Assembly (NCBI RefSeq): GCF_012979455.1
Contig: NC_074632.1
Origin: Acidianus rod-shaped virus 3
Lineage: Viruses; Taleaviricota; Tokiviricetes; Ligamenvirales
Direction: 5' to 3' (one strand)
Length of the DNA: 23,666 nucleotides
The notes under the pieces were generated by a model. That model was not told where the DNA came from, searched no databases, and was given only the letters and a program-made list of their open reading frames with translations. Positions 1 through 5,830 of the stretch are shown here, piece after piece. The position numbers were made by a program, and so were the translations under genes. Within the stretch, counting starts at the first letter, position 1. Each line of letters opens with the position of its first letter.

Positions 1-1
1 T

Positions 2-212
2 ACTTTTTTTCATGATAAATGAAATATTTTGAATTACAAAATTACAATAAATCTCAGATTGTTGAGAAGTACTAATTAAGGGAGTAATATAGGAATATAT
101 AATATATAGCGAACGGTAGGAATTTAACGACGTTGAGAAAAATTCAAGACGTTAATTTTTCCTACCATTCGGCACCGAACTATCTGAGATATATAAATCT
201 TCATGAAAAAGT
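2..212. repeat. Large imperfect inverted repeat with nested stem-loop
   Basis: Three nested pairs of arms share a centre near 140. Outer arms are 2-15 and 201-212, a T-tract plus CATGA against TCATG plus an A-tract, differing by two bases in tract length. Middle arms are ATCTCAGAT at 51-59 and its exact complement ATCTGAGAT at 182-190. Inner arms are 110-129 and 150-171. Such a structure near a rudivirus terminus could be a site for Rep or Hjc; that role is inference. Confidence 0.65.
110..171. repeat. Stem-loop, about 20 bp stem and 20 nt loop
   Basis: Left arm 110-129 starts CGAACGGTAGGAA; right arm 150-171 ends TTCCTACCATTCG. There is one mismatch and a two-base length difference in the middle. 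The loop (130-149) can itself pair partly through ACGT and TTGA segments. It is the innermost part of the inverted repeat at 2-212. Confidence 0.7.
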
Positions 213-319
213 TTGAATATTTTCAGCGTATTATGTGTTATATTTCTGGTATTACGCAACACAACATTTAAATACTTTTGAATTTTTTGCGTTTGTTGTG
301 CAATTTAAGATTTAAGATT

Positions 320-478
320 GAAGATTTGAGATTTACAATTATTTGTACATGTCTGACGTTTAAAATTGAAAATTTGAAACTTACAATTAATTGTACATTT
401 TTGCAGTAAAAAGTTTAGAAATTGAAGATTGTAAATATTGAAGATTTGAAGTTTACAATTATTTTATCATTTTTGCAT
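320..478. repeat. Three imperfect direct repeats of about 31-39 bp
   Basis: Copies lie at 320-350, 368-404 and 440-478. Each runs GAAGATTTGA-like, then TTACAATTA-like, then a TTGTACAT or TTTATCAT end, and copies 2 and 3 continue with TTTTGCA. Spacing is about 48 and 72 bases, so they are dispersed rather than strictly tandem. Rudivirus terminal repeats typically contain such internal repeats. Confidence 0.6.
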
Positions 479-485
479 TTGTTGT

Positions 486-519
486 GAAATCAAGTTATCG
501 AGACAGAAAGATTTATATA
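486..519 (+). promoter_or_regulatory. Orphan promoter of the early block type
   Basis: It contains GAAATCAAG, then AGACAGAAAGATTTATATA. This matches the block upstream of the genes at 1048, 1562 and 2173, but with about six extra bases between the two halves. No usual-sized gene follows. Two 17-codon reading frames (553-606 from GTG, 608-661 from ATG) lie downstream, so the transcript may be non-coding or encode a micropeptide. Confidence 0.5.
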
Positions 520-555
520 CCCTATCCAGCTACGTACTATCCCGATTTTCTAGTG

Positions 556-569
556 GAGAAATATTTCTC
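556..569. repeat. Perfect 14-bp palindrome downstream of the orphan promoter
   Basis: GAGAAATATTTCTC is its own complement. It sits about 15-30 bases after the expected transcription start of the orphan promoter at 486-519, so it could be an operator or a hairpin in the transcript. Confidence 0.4.
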
Positions 570-664
570 AGTTGGAAGATTTTTGATTTCGAATTTGGAG
601 ATTTGAGATGAAAAATTTTCGATATGGTTTTATAAAGGTTTACAGCAAAGAATTAGTATAAGTA

Positions 665-785
665 GTGTGGGGTATCTTTCTTATTCTATATGTATAAGAT
701 ATAATATATAATATAAAATATTAGATATAGGATATAGCGATATAATATATTAGATATTATATATTTTAGAGGCGTGTGGGGGTAT
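665..785. repeat. AT-only block between G-rich direct repeats
   Basis: GTGTGGGGTAT at 665-675 and GTGTGGGGGTAT at 774-785 flank about 98 bases made almost entirely of ATATTAGATATA-like words. The bounded, near GC-free tract looks like a melting or bending element. Function unknown. Confidence 0.45.
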
Positions 786-841
786 AGTTTTTTTGCAGAA
801 TTTTACGATTTGGAAGGTGAGAGTAGGCGATTTTTGCAATG

Positions 842-871
842 AATATTCCTAATATGCAGCATATGGATATT
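842..871. repeat. AT-rich palindrome
   Basis: The core ATATGCAGCATAT is symmetric around one base, with AATAT/TATT outer arms. It is a member of the intergenic palindrome family centred on words like TTCCTAATAT and ATATGGATATT. Confidence 0.5.
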
Positions 872-905
872 GGTATTGTTTTTGATAGGTGGCAGTCACA
901 TAGTA

Positions 906-931
906 ACTTCGTTCGGAACTACGTTCCTCAC
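906..931 (+). repeat. Covarying hairpin element, copy A
   Basis: Left flank ACTTCGTTC, stem GGAAC (915-919), loop TAC, stem GTTCC (923-927), right flank TCAC. The same architecture with different but complementary stem bases recurs at 2855, 4388, 9737 (two units) and 10681. Confidence 0.8.
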
Positions 932-937
932 AGTATG

Positions 938-965
938 AATATTCCTAATATTAATCATATGGATT
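938..965. repeat. AT-rich palindrome
   Basis: Imperfect palindrome around TAATATTA, starting AATATTCC and ending ATGGATT. It lies next to hairpin copy A and just upstream of the first gene promoter. Confidence 0.4.
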
Positions 966-985
966 GTGTAAGGGGGTTTGTTATT

Positions 986-1012
986 GAAATCAAGATAGAA
1001 AGATTTAAATAG
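986..1012 (+). promoter_or_regulatory. Early-type promoter of the gene at 1048
   Basis: GAAATCAAGATAGAAAG is followed by ATTTAAATAG, a BRE plus TATA box. The block is nearly identical at 1502-1528 and 2114-2139, including bases well upstream of the TATA box, and a second AT word (TATATAATG) follows about 12 bases later at each site. The upstream part is probably a shared activator or operator site. Confidence 0.75.
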
Positions 1013-1047
1013 TGGTAATGAGAGATATATAATGAGAGGTGGAAAGG

Positions 1048-1410
1048 TTGGAATTAAACTTCATGTATGATGCAACACATAAGGCACAACAAGTAGAGAA
1101 TAAAGAAGATTTAAATTGGTTTATTGAAGATTTAAAAGATTTTATTTTGAATTATAATTATGTTTATATTGGAAAAATTGGAATTAAGAAGGTTATAAGG
1201 ATTTTCCCAGAGTATTCAGATTTATTTATTGATTTTAATTCAAAGATTGGGTATGTTTTTGTTCATCAAAATGACAGATTTAAACTAGAGTTAGTATTCT
1301 TCACAAGGAAGAACTTTACGTATTTGGGAGATGAGATAAGAGTCGAATTGACAAGTGATGATGAGCTCAAGAAGTTTTTAGGTGTTTTGTTAGGTATATC
1401 ACTTTCTTAA
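1048..1410 (+). CDS. Hypothetical protein, first gene from the left end
   Basis: I do not recognise this protein of about 120 residues. It is soluble, mixed alpha/beta and rich in Phe, Tyr, Asp and Lys, with no membrane segment or obvious motif. I prefer the TTG start because AGAGGTGG lies five bases before it and would be the ribosome binding site. A GTG at 1039 falls inside that site, and an ATG at 1063 is the other option. It has its own promoter of the shared early type and a T-rich 3' element at 1419-1460, so it is probably a monocistronic early gene. Left-end genes of Sulfolobales viruses are often host-interaction factors, including anti-CRISPR proteins. That is a positional guess; I see no similarity to an Acr I can name. 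Confidence 0.7.
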   Translation: MELNFMYDATHKAQQVENKEDLNWFIEDLKDFILNYNYVYIGKIGIKKVIRIFPEYSDLFIDFNSKIGYVFVHQNDRFKLELVFFTRKNFTYLGDEIRVELTSDDELKKFLGVLLGISLS

Positions 1411-1418
1411 GTTATATT

Positions 1419-1460
1419 TATTTTTTATGCACTATTTTTCTCAGGTTACATATATTATTT
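1419..1460 (+). terminator. Shared T-rich 3' element, copy 1
   Basis: A run TTTTTTATGCACTATTTTTC is followed by TCAGG and ACATATATTATTTCTA. A similar series follows the genes ending at 1987, 2478 and 4323. T-runs on the coding strand are the known archaeal termination signal. Confidence 0.6.
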
Positions 1461-1501
1461 CTATGATTTGAAAATTTTGGTTGCCAACCTGCAATTTGTT
1501 T

Positions 1502-1528
1502 GATTTCATGATAGAAAGATTTAAATAG
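1502..1528 (+). promoter_or_regulatory. Early-type promoter of the gene at 1562
   Basis: GATTTCATGATAGAAAG is followed by ATTTAAATAG. It has the same block and spacing as the promoters at 986 and 2114. Confidence 0.75.
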
Positions 1529-1561
1529 CTTGAGTGAGCAGTATATATTAGGGGAAGAAAA

Positions 1562-1792
1562 ATGATAAATCAAATCAAAATTAAAAATTTTGATGAGTGC
1601 ATAAAGTTTTTTGGTATACCAAATCTATCATACAGCCAACTAAGTGGTTCAGAGCAAATATTGTTTGGGGTTTGCAATAAGTTTTTCCGTCTGGGCAAAT
1701 TGGATTTTGACGATATAGACTACGATATTTTGGACATTCAAAACCGAAGTAAATTAGAAAAGTTAATTCTTGAATTATTAGGCAGTTTTTGA
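1562..1792 (+). CDS. Hypothetical acidic 76-residue protein
   Basis: Unrecognised. The protein is small, acidic and probably mostly helical. The middle carries a D-rich stretch (FDDIDYDILDIQ, about residues 49-60), the C-terminus is a leucine-rich helix, and a single Cys lies in each half. The ATG follows AGGGGAAGAAAA, a usable ribosome binding site, about 34 bases after the shared early-type TATA box. The RHH gene at 1811 follows 18 bases downstream with no promoter between, so the two are probably co-transcribed. That fits a regulator and its partner or two early factors. Small size and acidity would suit a host-protein inhibitor, but nothing in the sequence proves this. Confidence 0.7.
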   Translation: MINQIKIKNFDECIKFFGIPNLSYSQLSGSEQILFGVCNKFFRLGKLDFDDIDYDILDIQNRSKLEKLILELLGSF

Positions 1793-1810
1793 TTTTTGGT
1801 GATGATAAGC

Positions 1811-1987
<177 letters not shown>

Positions 1988-1989
1988 GT

Positions 1990-2082
1990 TATTTATTTTT
2001 CTTTTTTTCTGTTTTTCTATTTCTTTCTTTGTTTTTTATTTTATTTTTTTATGCACTATTTTTTTCACATTTGTAATACTAA
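1990..2082 (+). terminator. Shared T-rich 3' element, copy 2
   Basis: Long pyrimidine runs lead to TTTTTTTATGCACTATTTTT, then TTCACATTTGTAATACTA. The ATGCACTATTTTT word is identical to copy 1. Confidence 0.55.
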
Positions 2083-2113
2083 TTGTAAAGTTAGAAATAG
2101 TCTGCTTAATTAT

Positions 2114-2139
2114 GATTTCAAGATAGAAAGATTTATAAG
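2114..2139 (+). promoter_or_regulatory. Early-type promoter of the gene at 2173
   Basis: GATTTCAAGATAGAAAG is followed by ATTTATAAG, then TATATAATGGGGAGAAAAG before the ATG. Same block as at 986 and 1502. Confidence 0.75.
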
Positions 2140-2172
2140 TTTGAGATACGAAATATATAATGGGGAGAAAAG

Positions 2173-2478
2173 ATGAGTAAAAATGAATTGGAAATGTTAA
2201 ACGAAATAAATAACAAAATGGATGAGATAAACAAAAAATTAGATATAATTCTTCAGAAATTAGGATTTTCAAACGTGGATTTTGACAAGGTGTTTGAGGA
2301 AGTTAAAAATCCTATGGATATTGCAGTTTTGAAAGACATAAGGGAGAGAATGGGTTTACCAAAGGAAGAATTTTACTCTAAATATTCTTCTTACATTGAG
2401 TCACATTTCCAAATGTATAGGGGCGGAGACGAAGGAATAGTTAAGCATGGAGCGATTTTCGGAATAATAAAAAGGTAG
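2173..2478 (+). CDS. Hypothetical coiled-coil protein, 101 residues
   Basis: Residues 1-32 form a clear amphipathic coiled coil (repeated ELEMLNEINNKMDEINKKLD-like heptads). The rest is a compact, probably helical domain ending in a Gly-rich basic tail (RGGDEG to IIKR). There is no catalytic motif and no membrane segment, and I do not recognise the family. The ATG has GGGGAG seven bases upstream. It is driven by the shared early-type promoter and ends in a T-rich 3' element, so it looks like an independent early gene. The coiled coil suggests it works as an oligomer or docks on a partner. Confidence 0.7.
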   Translation: MSKNELEMLNEINNKMDEINKKLDIILQKLGFSNVDFDKVFEEVKNPMDIAVLKDIRERMGLPKEEFYSKYSSYIESHFQMYRGGDEGIVKHGAIFGIIKR

Positions 2479-2480
2479 CA

Positions 2481-2545
2481 TTTTTAATTTCATTTTATAT
2501 TTTTTTATCAATAATTTTTCTCAGTTTTCACATAATATTACTAAC
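2481..2545 (+). terminator. Shared T-rich 3' element, copy 3
   Basis: TTTTTTATCAATAATTTTTC, then TCAG and CACATAATATTACTAACAT. This is almost the same as copy 4 after the gene ending at 4323. It also separates this plus-strand gene from the convergent Rep gene. Confidence 0.6.
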
Positions 2546-2551
2546 ATATTT

Positions 2552-3022
2552 CTATTTTTGATTTTCATCTTTTTTCTTCTTTTTGAACATGTATTCTATC
2601 ACTTTTTTTATTGTTTTATCGTCAAAATTTAATATCTCAAAATGTAAATAGTATGATTTTCTAAATTTTTTCTGTACTTCTTTGTAATCAATTCGTTGAT
2701 TTGTTGCAATTAAGCGGTGATAATGCAATTTATGTTTTTCTCCTTTTTCAGCAATTGAGAATATTTCGGCATTGTAATTTTTATGCAAATATTCTCTTGG
2801 TGGTAGATATATTTCGTCAGTATTTTCTGTGCTTATTTCGATTTTTTTTGTTGTTTCGTTCGGAGCTTCGCTCCTCACTTTAGGTTTTATTGTTTCTGTC
2901 ATAAAATAGAGATATTTATAATTTTCAGCTTTGCTAAGAAATTCTTTTAATTTTTTTGCAGTTGACGTTGAAATATTGTATTTCAGTAAAATCTCTGCGA
3001 TAATGATTTCTTGATTTAGCAT
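2552..3022 (-). CDS. Putative HUH-type replication initiator (Rep)
   Basis: A 156-residue protein with a candidate HUH endonuclease core. H100-Y101-H102 sits in a KLHYHRLIAT context (metal-binding motif II), and Y144 in VIEYMFKK is the likely nicking tyrosine (motif III). The rudivirus Rep characterised in SIRV1 is a small HUH protein of about 119 residues that nicks and rejoins DNA at the terminal region as a dimer. This copy is longer: residues 1-45 look helical and HTH-like, and 46-75 form a low-complexity linker. A covarying hairpin element (2855-2878) lies inside the linker and encodes VRSEAPNE. It is transcribed against its neighbours from a promoter at 3038-3056. The position just before the ssDNA-binding/ATPase/nuclease genes also fits Rep. 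The call rests on motifs and context. Confidence 0.65.
   Translation of the reverse strand: MLNQEIIIAEILLKYNISTSTAKKLKEFLSKAENYKYLYFMTETIKPKVRSEAPNETTKKIEISTENTDEIYLPPREYLHKNYNAEIFSIAEKGEKHKLHYHRLIATNQRIDYKEVQKKFRKSYYLHFEILNFDDKTIKKVIEYMFKKKKKDENQK
2855..2878 (+). repeat. Covarying hairpin element, copy B, inside the rep gene
   Basis: Flank TTTCGTTC, stem GGAGC (2862-2866), loop TTC, stem GCTCC (2870-2874), flank TCAC. Read on the minus strand it adds V-R-S-E-A-P-N-E to the Rep linker without breaking the frame. Confidence 0.8.
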
Positions 3023-3037
3023 GAGAAAAACAAGGAA

Positions 3038-3056
3038 GTTTACATAAAAAAATGTT
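3038..3056 (-). promoter_or_regulatory. Promoter of the putative rep gene
   Basis: On the minus strand an A/T run (ACATTTTTTTATG) is followed by GTAAAC. The TATA box plus an ATGTnnAC-type word recurs at 3268, 3320, 4485, 7494 and 20209. Confidence 0.5.
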
Positions 3057-3085
3057 ATGACTTAATGGTTTTGTTTGTGGTTATG

Positions 3086-3241
3086 TCATTCGTTTTCAGG
3101 CAGTTTGTTTACAAAATCTCTAATTAAATCGTTTATTGTGATATCATTGTCTATGCAATATTTTTTCAATTTTTTGTGTTGCTGTTTTGTTAATCTTATC
3201 GTTATCAATATCTTTTTTTCTTCTTGGTTTTCTGTTTCCAT
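3086..3241 (-). CDS. Small ribbon-helix-helix protein, 51 residues
   Basis: Easily missed because of its size. The protein starts METENQEEKKILITIRLT: an RHH beta strand (ILITIRLT, residues 11-18), helix A (QQHKKLKKYCIDND, about 20-33), a turn (ITIN) and helix B (DLIRDFVNKL). The ATG has a strong ribosome binding site (GGTGA, four bases upstream) and its own promoter at 3268-3282. Divergent transcription from the RHH-like gene at 3366 gives two opposed regulators sharing one control region, a classic layout for autoregulation. RHH dimers bind short inverted repeats. The rep gene follows on the same strand with its own TATA-like box, so read-through is possible but not required. Confidence 0.8.
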   Translation of the reverse strand: METENQEEKKILITIRLTKQQHKKLKKYCIDNDITINDLIRDFVNKLPENE

Positions 3242-3267
3242 TTTTTCACCAGTTTATGTATTATCTG

Positions 3268-3282
3268 TTTACATTTTTAAGA
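3268..3282 (-). promoter_or_regulatory. Promoter of the 51-residue RHH gene
   Basis: On the minus strand CTTAAAAATGTAAAC: a TATA box fused to ATGTAAAC. It is divergent from the promoter at 3320-3341. Confidence 0.6.
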
Positions 3283-3319
3283 AATTTTGATTTCGATATT
3301 ACGCTATTTCAAGGTTGCA

Positions 3320-3341
3320 ACATATAAAAATGTTGACATCC
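3320..3341 (+). promoter_or_regulatory. Promoter of the 3366-4323 operon
   Basis: CATATAAAAATG is followed by TTGACATCC, a TATA box plus the GTTGAC variant of the recurring downstream word. The same TTGACnTCC pattern occurs at 4485-4505. Confidence 0.6.
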
Positions 3342-3365
3342 TATATTAAAAATAGGAGATATAAA

Positions 3366-3659
3366 ATGGAGCATATGTTAAAAACAATTTCAAAACCCGT
3401 TTCAATACGGGTAAGTAAAACTCAATATCAGTTTTTTTTAATGCGTAGACAAGAATTGAAAAGGAAATTACTAAAAAAGGTGATGGATATGGAAAATATA
3501 AAAATAGAAAATAAACCAGACCAAGATAAAGAGATTTACAGAGATACAATATCTTTCAGGTTACCTTATCAATATTACCAAAAGCTTGCTGAAATTGCTG
3601 AAGAAAATCAAGTTAAAGTAAGTGACATTATAAGAAATATTTTATTTGGAGGCGAGTAA
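3366..3659 (+). CDS. RHH-like DNA-binding protein with two strand-helix segments
   Basis: A 97-residue protein. The C-terminal half is a good RHH domain: strand TISFRLP (about 59-65), helix YQYYQKLAEIAEEN, turn QVKVS, helix DIIRNILF. The N-terminal part has a similar strand (PVSIRVSKTQYQFF) followed by a basic helix, so the protein may be an internal duplication with a degenerate first copy or a single-chain RHH pair. The ATG is chosen because GGAG sits seven bases upstream; the frame extends further up but overlaps the promoter. The stop is one base from the start of the ssDNA-binding protein gene, so they form one operon, and the regulator may control its own replication genes. Exact target unknown. 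Confidence 0.75.
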   Translation: MEHMLKTISKPVSIRVSKTQYQFFLMRRQELKRKLLKKVMDMENIKIENKPDQDKEIYRDTISFRLPYQYYQKLAEIAEENQVKVSDIIRNILFGGE

Positions 3660-3660
3660 G

Positions 3661-4053
3661 ATGGCGAGTTTACAAGAAATATTTAACGAACTGAAAGAGA
3701 AAGTTAAGGAAAGCGGTAAGCCGGCAAACAGAGTACTAAAAATTAAAGGTCTGAAAAGGCTAGTAATTCAATTAAATGCTGTCCCAGATGGAGATTCTGT
3801 AAGATTCAGTATGACAATTCATAGTTCTAGAAATTTCAAAAAACAGTTAGGAATTGTCGCTGACGATGCACAAGATTTCGAAACAATAGCAAATTTTCTA
3901 ACGAAATATAAAGATTATCTAAGCAAATATATCAAATTTAATATACAAGATAGGAGTAATGTCGAAGATATAGAAGATACTGAAGAAACAGAAAAACAAC
4001 AGCCAAAACAAAATAAATCAAAAAAAGAAAGAAATGTTGAAGATGAATTCTAA
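3661..4053 (+). CDS. Rudiviral ssDNA-binding protein (SIRV2 gp17 family)
   Basis: A 130-residue protein with a compact basic N-terminal domain (about 1-95, including LKIKGLKRLVIQLN and an acidic/aromatic mid region) and a charged disordered tail of about 35 residues rich in Glu, Asp, Lys and Gln, ending EDEF. An acidic tail is typical of ssDNA-binding proteins and recruits partners. It stands at the head of the conserved set that in SIRV2 comprises an ssDNA-binding protein (gp17), annealing ATPase (gp18) and ssDNA nuclease (gp19), and its length fits gp17. The ATG follows GGAGGCGA with five-base spacing; an upstream in-frame TTG overlaps that site and is unlikely. The assignment rests on operon order, size and tail. 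Confidence 0.75.
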   Translation: MASLQEIFNELKEKVKESGKPANRVLKIKGLKRLVIQLNAVPDGDSVRFSMTIHSSRNFKKQLGIVADDAQDFETIANFLTKYKDYLSKYIKFNIQDRSNVEDIEDTEETEKQQPKQNKSKKERNVEDEF

Positions 4054-4068
4054 CGCTAGTGATAAAAA

Positions 4069-4323
4069 ATGGTAGTTGATTTGAAGAGAATACAAAAAAT
4101 AATAGAAGATCAGTTTATTTCATACACGGCGCCAAGGATTGATATCATACTGTTTCCTACCGACGAGACTAGCGGTCTTTTTTATGCAGTTTATATCGTT
4201 GAATTTACGGATATTCAATATTTTACATCGCAGAAAATAGCAGAGGGCAAATATATGGTATTTCCAGAACAGAATGTTCTTATTATTAAGATCGGAGATT
4301 CTGCAAAAATTGTAAAGTTATAA
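4069..4323 (+). CDS. Hypothetical 84-residue alpha/beta protein
   Basis: Unrecognised. After a short N-terminal helix the protein is mostly predicted beta strand (RIDIILFPT, GLFYAVYIVEF, KYMVFPEQNVLIIKIG). This suggests a small beta domain, possibly OB- or SH3-like, but no motif proves that. It follows the ssDNA-binding protein gene by 15 bases without a promoter, so it belongs to that operon. It lies before the ATPase gene, which has its own promoter. A T-rich 3' element at 4323-4373 closes the unit. Context suggests an accessory replication or recombination role. Confidence 0.65.
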   Translation: MVVDLKRIQKIIEDQFISYTAPRIDIILFPTDETSGLFYAVYIVEFTDIQYFTSQKIAEGKYMVFPEQNVLIIKIGDSAKIVKL

Positions 4324-4373
4324 TTTTTTATTTTTTTATCAATAATTTTTCTCACGTTTGCCATAATATTACT
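4323..4373 (+). terminator. Shared T-rich 3' element, copy 4
   Basis: TTTTTTTATCAATAATTTTT, then CTCACG and CCATAATATTACTAT. It is nearly the same series as after the gene ending at 2478, which points to a selected 3' signal rather than random AT-richness. Confidence 0.6.
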
Positions 4374-4387
4374 ATTTGCCTATTTAA

Positions 4388-4414
4388 CACTACGTTCGGA
4401 GCTTCGCTCCTCAC
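4388..4414 (+). repeat. Covarying hairpin element, copy C
   Basis: Flank CACTACGTTC, stem GGAGC (4398-4402), loop TTC, stem GCTCC (4406-4410), flank TCAC. Intergenic, between the 3' element of the previous operon and an AT palindrome. Confidence 0.8.
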
Positions 4415-4425
4415 TCAATTTTCAA

Positions 4426-4457
4426 TACAAATATTCCTTATATTATTTATATGTATA
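4426..4457. repeat. AT-rich palindrome upstream of the ATPase gene
   Basis: ATACA and TGTAT arms enclose ATATTCCTTATATTATTTAT. Member of the intergenic palindrome family; it ends about 30 bases before the TATA box of the ATPase gene. Confidence 0.45.
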
Positions 4458-4484
4458 TTTTCATTCAATTTTACGTGAAAGAGA

Positions 4485-4502
4485 AGCTTAAAATATGTTG
4501 AC
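4485..4502 (+). promoter_or_regulatory. Promoter of the ATPase gene
   Basis: AGCTTAAAATATGTTGAC: TATA box plus GTTGAC word, about 30 bases before the ATG. That spacing predicts a leaderless transcript. Confidence 0.6.
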
Positions 4503-4517
4503 TCCAACGATTTACGT

Positions 4518-5828
4518 ATGGCATATCCAGAAGAATTCAAAAAAGTTTTTGAAGAAAACTCATTTTTTTTCAATCCTAGAGATGAAAATAGAATTTTGTA
4601 TTATATTTTTAAAAATCCAAATGTTCCTGATGAAAAGAAAACTAACGCATTGAAGGCTTGGAAACTAGGCAACGATAACCAATATTTTGAAATGTACAAA
4701 GCGTTTTCTAATGAAATAAAATTTATATCTAAAATTGTAAAATTTAAAGAAAAAGATGGAGAGATTCTTGCTTATTTTCAAAATGGATTTGTTTCACGCT
4801 TTGATCCAAAAATGTTAGCGGACAACCCAGACGATGCCTACAATTTGCTTCAGTCATATCTTTTAATTAAAATCAAAAAATCTACTGACAGTTGGGAAAT
4901 TTGCGATATCATGCCAGTTGAACCCGCAAAAAATGTAGATATTGCAAAGCAATTGCTCCAATTTGCTGAGGCTGAACATACAACATATTCAGTTTTGCTT
5001 TATGCGTTTGGATATGATGTTGAAAAAATGAATGCTGACGATATTTTGGTTACAGTTCCTAGGTTTTTCCCACTTTTTGTTTCGCCATATTCAAAAAGGC
5101 GTTATAACGTTATTGAAATTTCAAACCCTGGCACCGGCAAGACATCAATTTTTACAATATTACAAGAAGTTTTTAATTTTAGATATTATACGGAACCGCC
5201 AACATATGCAAATTTGGTATACGATGCGAGAAATAATATATATGGTGCAGTGTATCTGTCAAAAGGTCTTATTTTCGATGAAATTCAAACTTGGAAAAAT
5301 AGTACAAATCAGAAAAATATGGAAGCAGTAAATTCTACGTTGTCAACTGGGATGGAAAACTGCATTTGGACAAGGGGAGCAGGGACAGAAAGCAAATCTG
5401 CCGTTCTCCACAGCTGTCTTCCAATTGTCTACGCAGGAAATCCATACACTGCCGTGTTAGACAAATATTCTGCAATGAATGTTGAAGATTATTTGCAACA
5501 ATATGAAATATTTACTCCTGCAATATTGGATAGAATTCATTTAATTCACATTTCGTTGAAAAAAACTTATGATCAGATTGGGAGTAAAAGGGTGCTTTAT
5601 CCTTCAGTTTTAAAGGCTCTTGTAGATTTATTACAAGAAAAACTAAATCAACAAAATCATTTTGTAGATTGTCAAAATTTCACATCAAGAAGGCATGAAC
5701 AATCGGTCGATATACAGTTATTGCTAAGGACGTTAGATTTACAAAATGATGAAATTGAAAAGAATCAAGATGAATTTTGTGCAAAACTTCAAGACTATAT
5801 GAGATTTATAAAACTGATGGGTGATTGA
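4518..5828 (+). CDS. ssDNA-annealing ATPase (SIRV2 gp18 family)
   Basis: A 436-residue P-loop ATPase. Walker A is NPGTGKTS (residues 203-210) and Walker B is GLIFDEIQTW with D254-E255. A Ser/Thr-rich sensor-like region (EAVNSTLSTGMENC) follows, then a helical C-terminal domain. The N-terminal ~190 residues carry no motif I know. In SIRV2 the equivalent protein is an ATPase that anneals complementary ssDNA and acts with the adjacent ssDNA-binding protein and nuclease, probably in processing or recombining replication intermediates. The ATG lies about 30 bases after a TATA box, so the mRNA is probably leaderless. Its stop overlaps the ribosome binding region of the nuclease gene, making a two-gene operon. 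The ATPase fold is clear; the family assignment relies on size and order. Confidence 0.85.
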   Translation: MAYPEEFKKVFEENSFFFNPRDENRILYYIFKNPNVPDEKKTNALKAWKLGNDNQYFEMYKAFSNEIKFISKIVKFKEKDGEILAYFQNGFVSRFDPKMLADNPDDAYNLLQSYLLIKIKKSTDSWEICDIMPVEPAKNVDIAKQLLQFAEAEHTTYSVLLYAFGYDVEKMNADDILVTVPRFFPLFVSPYSKRRYNVIEISNPGTGKTSIFTILQEVFNFRYYTEPPTYANLVYDARNNIYGAVYLSKGLIFDEIQTWKNSTNQKNMEAVNSTLSTGMENCIWTRGAGTESKSAVLHSCLPIVYAGNPYTAVLDKYSAMNVEDYLQQYEIFTPAILDRIHLIHISLKKTYDQIGSKRVLYPSVLKALVDLLQEKLNQQNHFVDCQNFTSRRHEQSVDIQLLLRTLDLQNDEIEKNQDEFCAKLQDYMRFIKLMGD

Positions 5829-5830
5829 AA

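Larger units (their letters stand above)
1..1047. other. Gene-free left terminal region (probable inner part of the inverted terminal repeat)
   Basis: No open reading frame of convincing length is seen on either strand. The stretch holds a large imperfect inverted repeat (2-212), imperfect direct repeats (320-478), an orphan promoter (486-519), a short palindrome, an AT-rich block between G-rich direct repeats (665-785), two AT palindromes, a hairpin element (906-931) and the promoter of the first gene. Rudivirus genomes are known to carry long inverted terminal repeats with internal direct repeats and covalently closed ends, so terminal repeat is the natural reading. The matching right end is not in the window, so this is inferred. 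Confidence 0.7.

Noticed and set aside
320-478. Possible CRISPR array
   Set aside because: Repeats are imperfect, unevenly spaced, AT-rich and without distinct spacers; no cas operon. The Cas4-like gene belongs to the rudivirus replication set.
1048-1410. First left-end gene as an anti-CRISPR (AcrID1 type)
   Set aside because: Position fits, but I see no convincing similarity to the AcrID1 sequence I remember; left as hypothetical.
3075-3290. 71-codon plus-strand frame
   Set aside because: Antisense shadow of the 51-residue RHH gene, which has the better signals.
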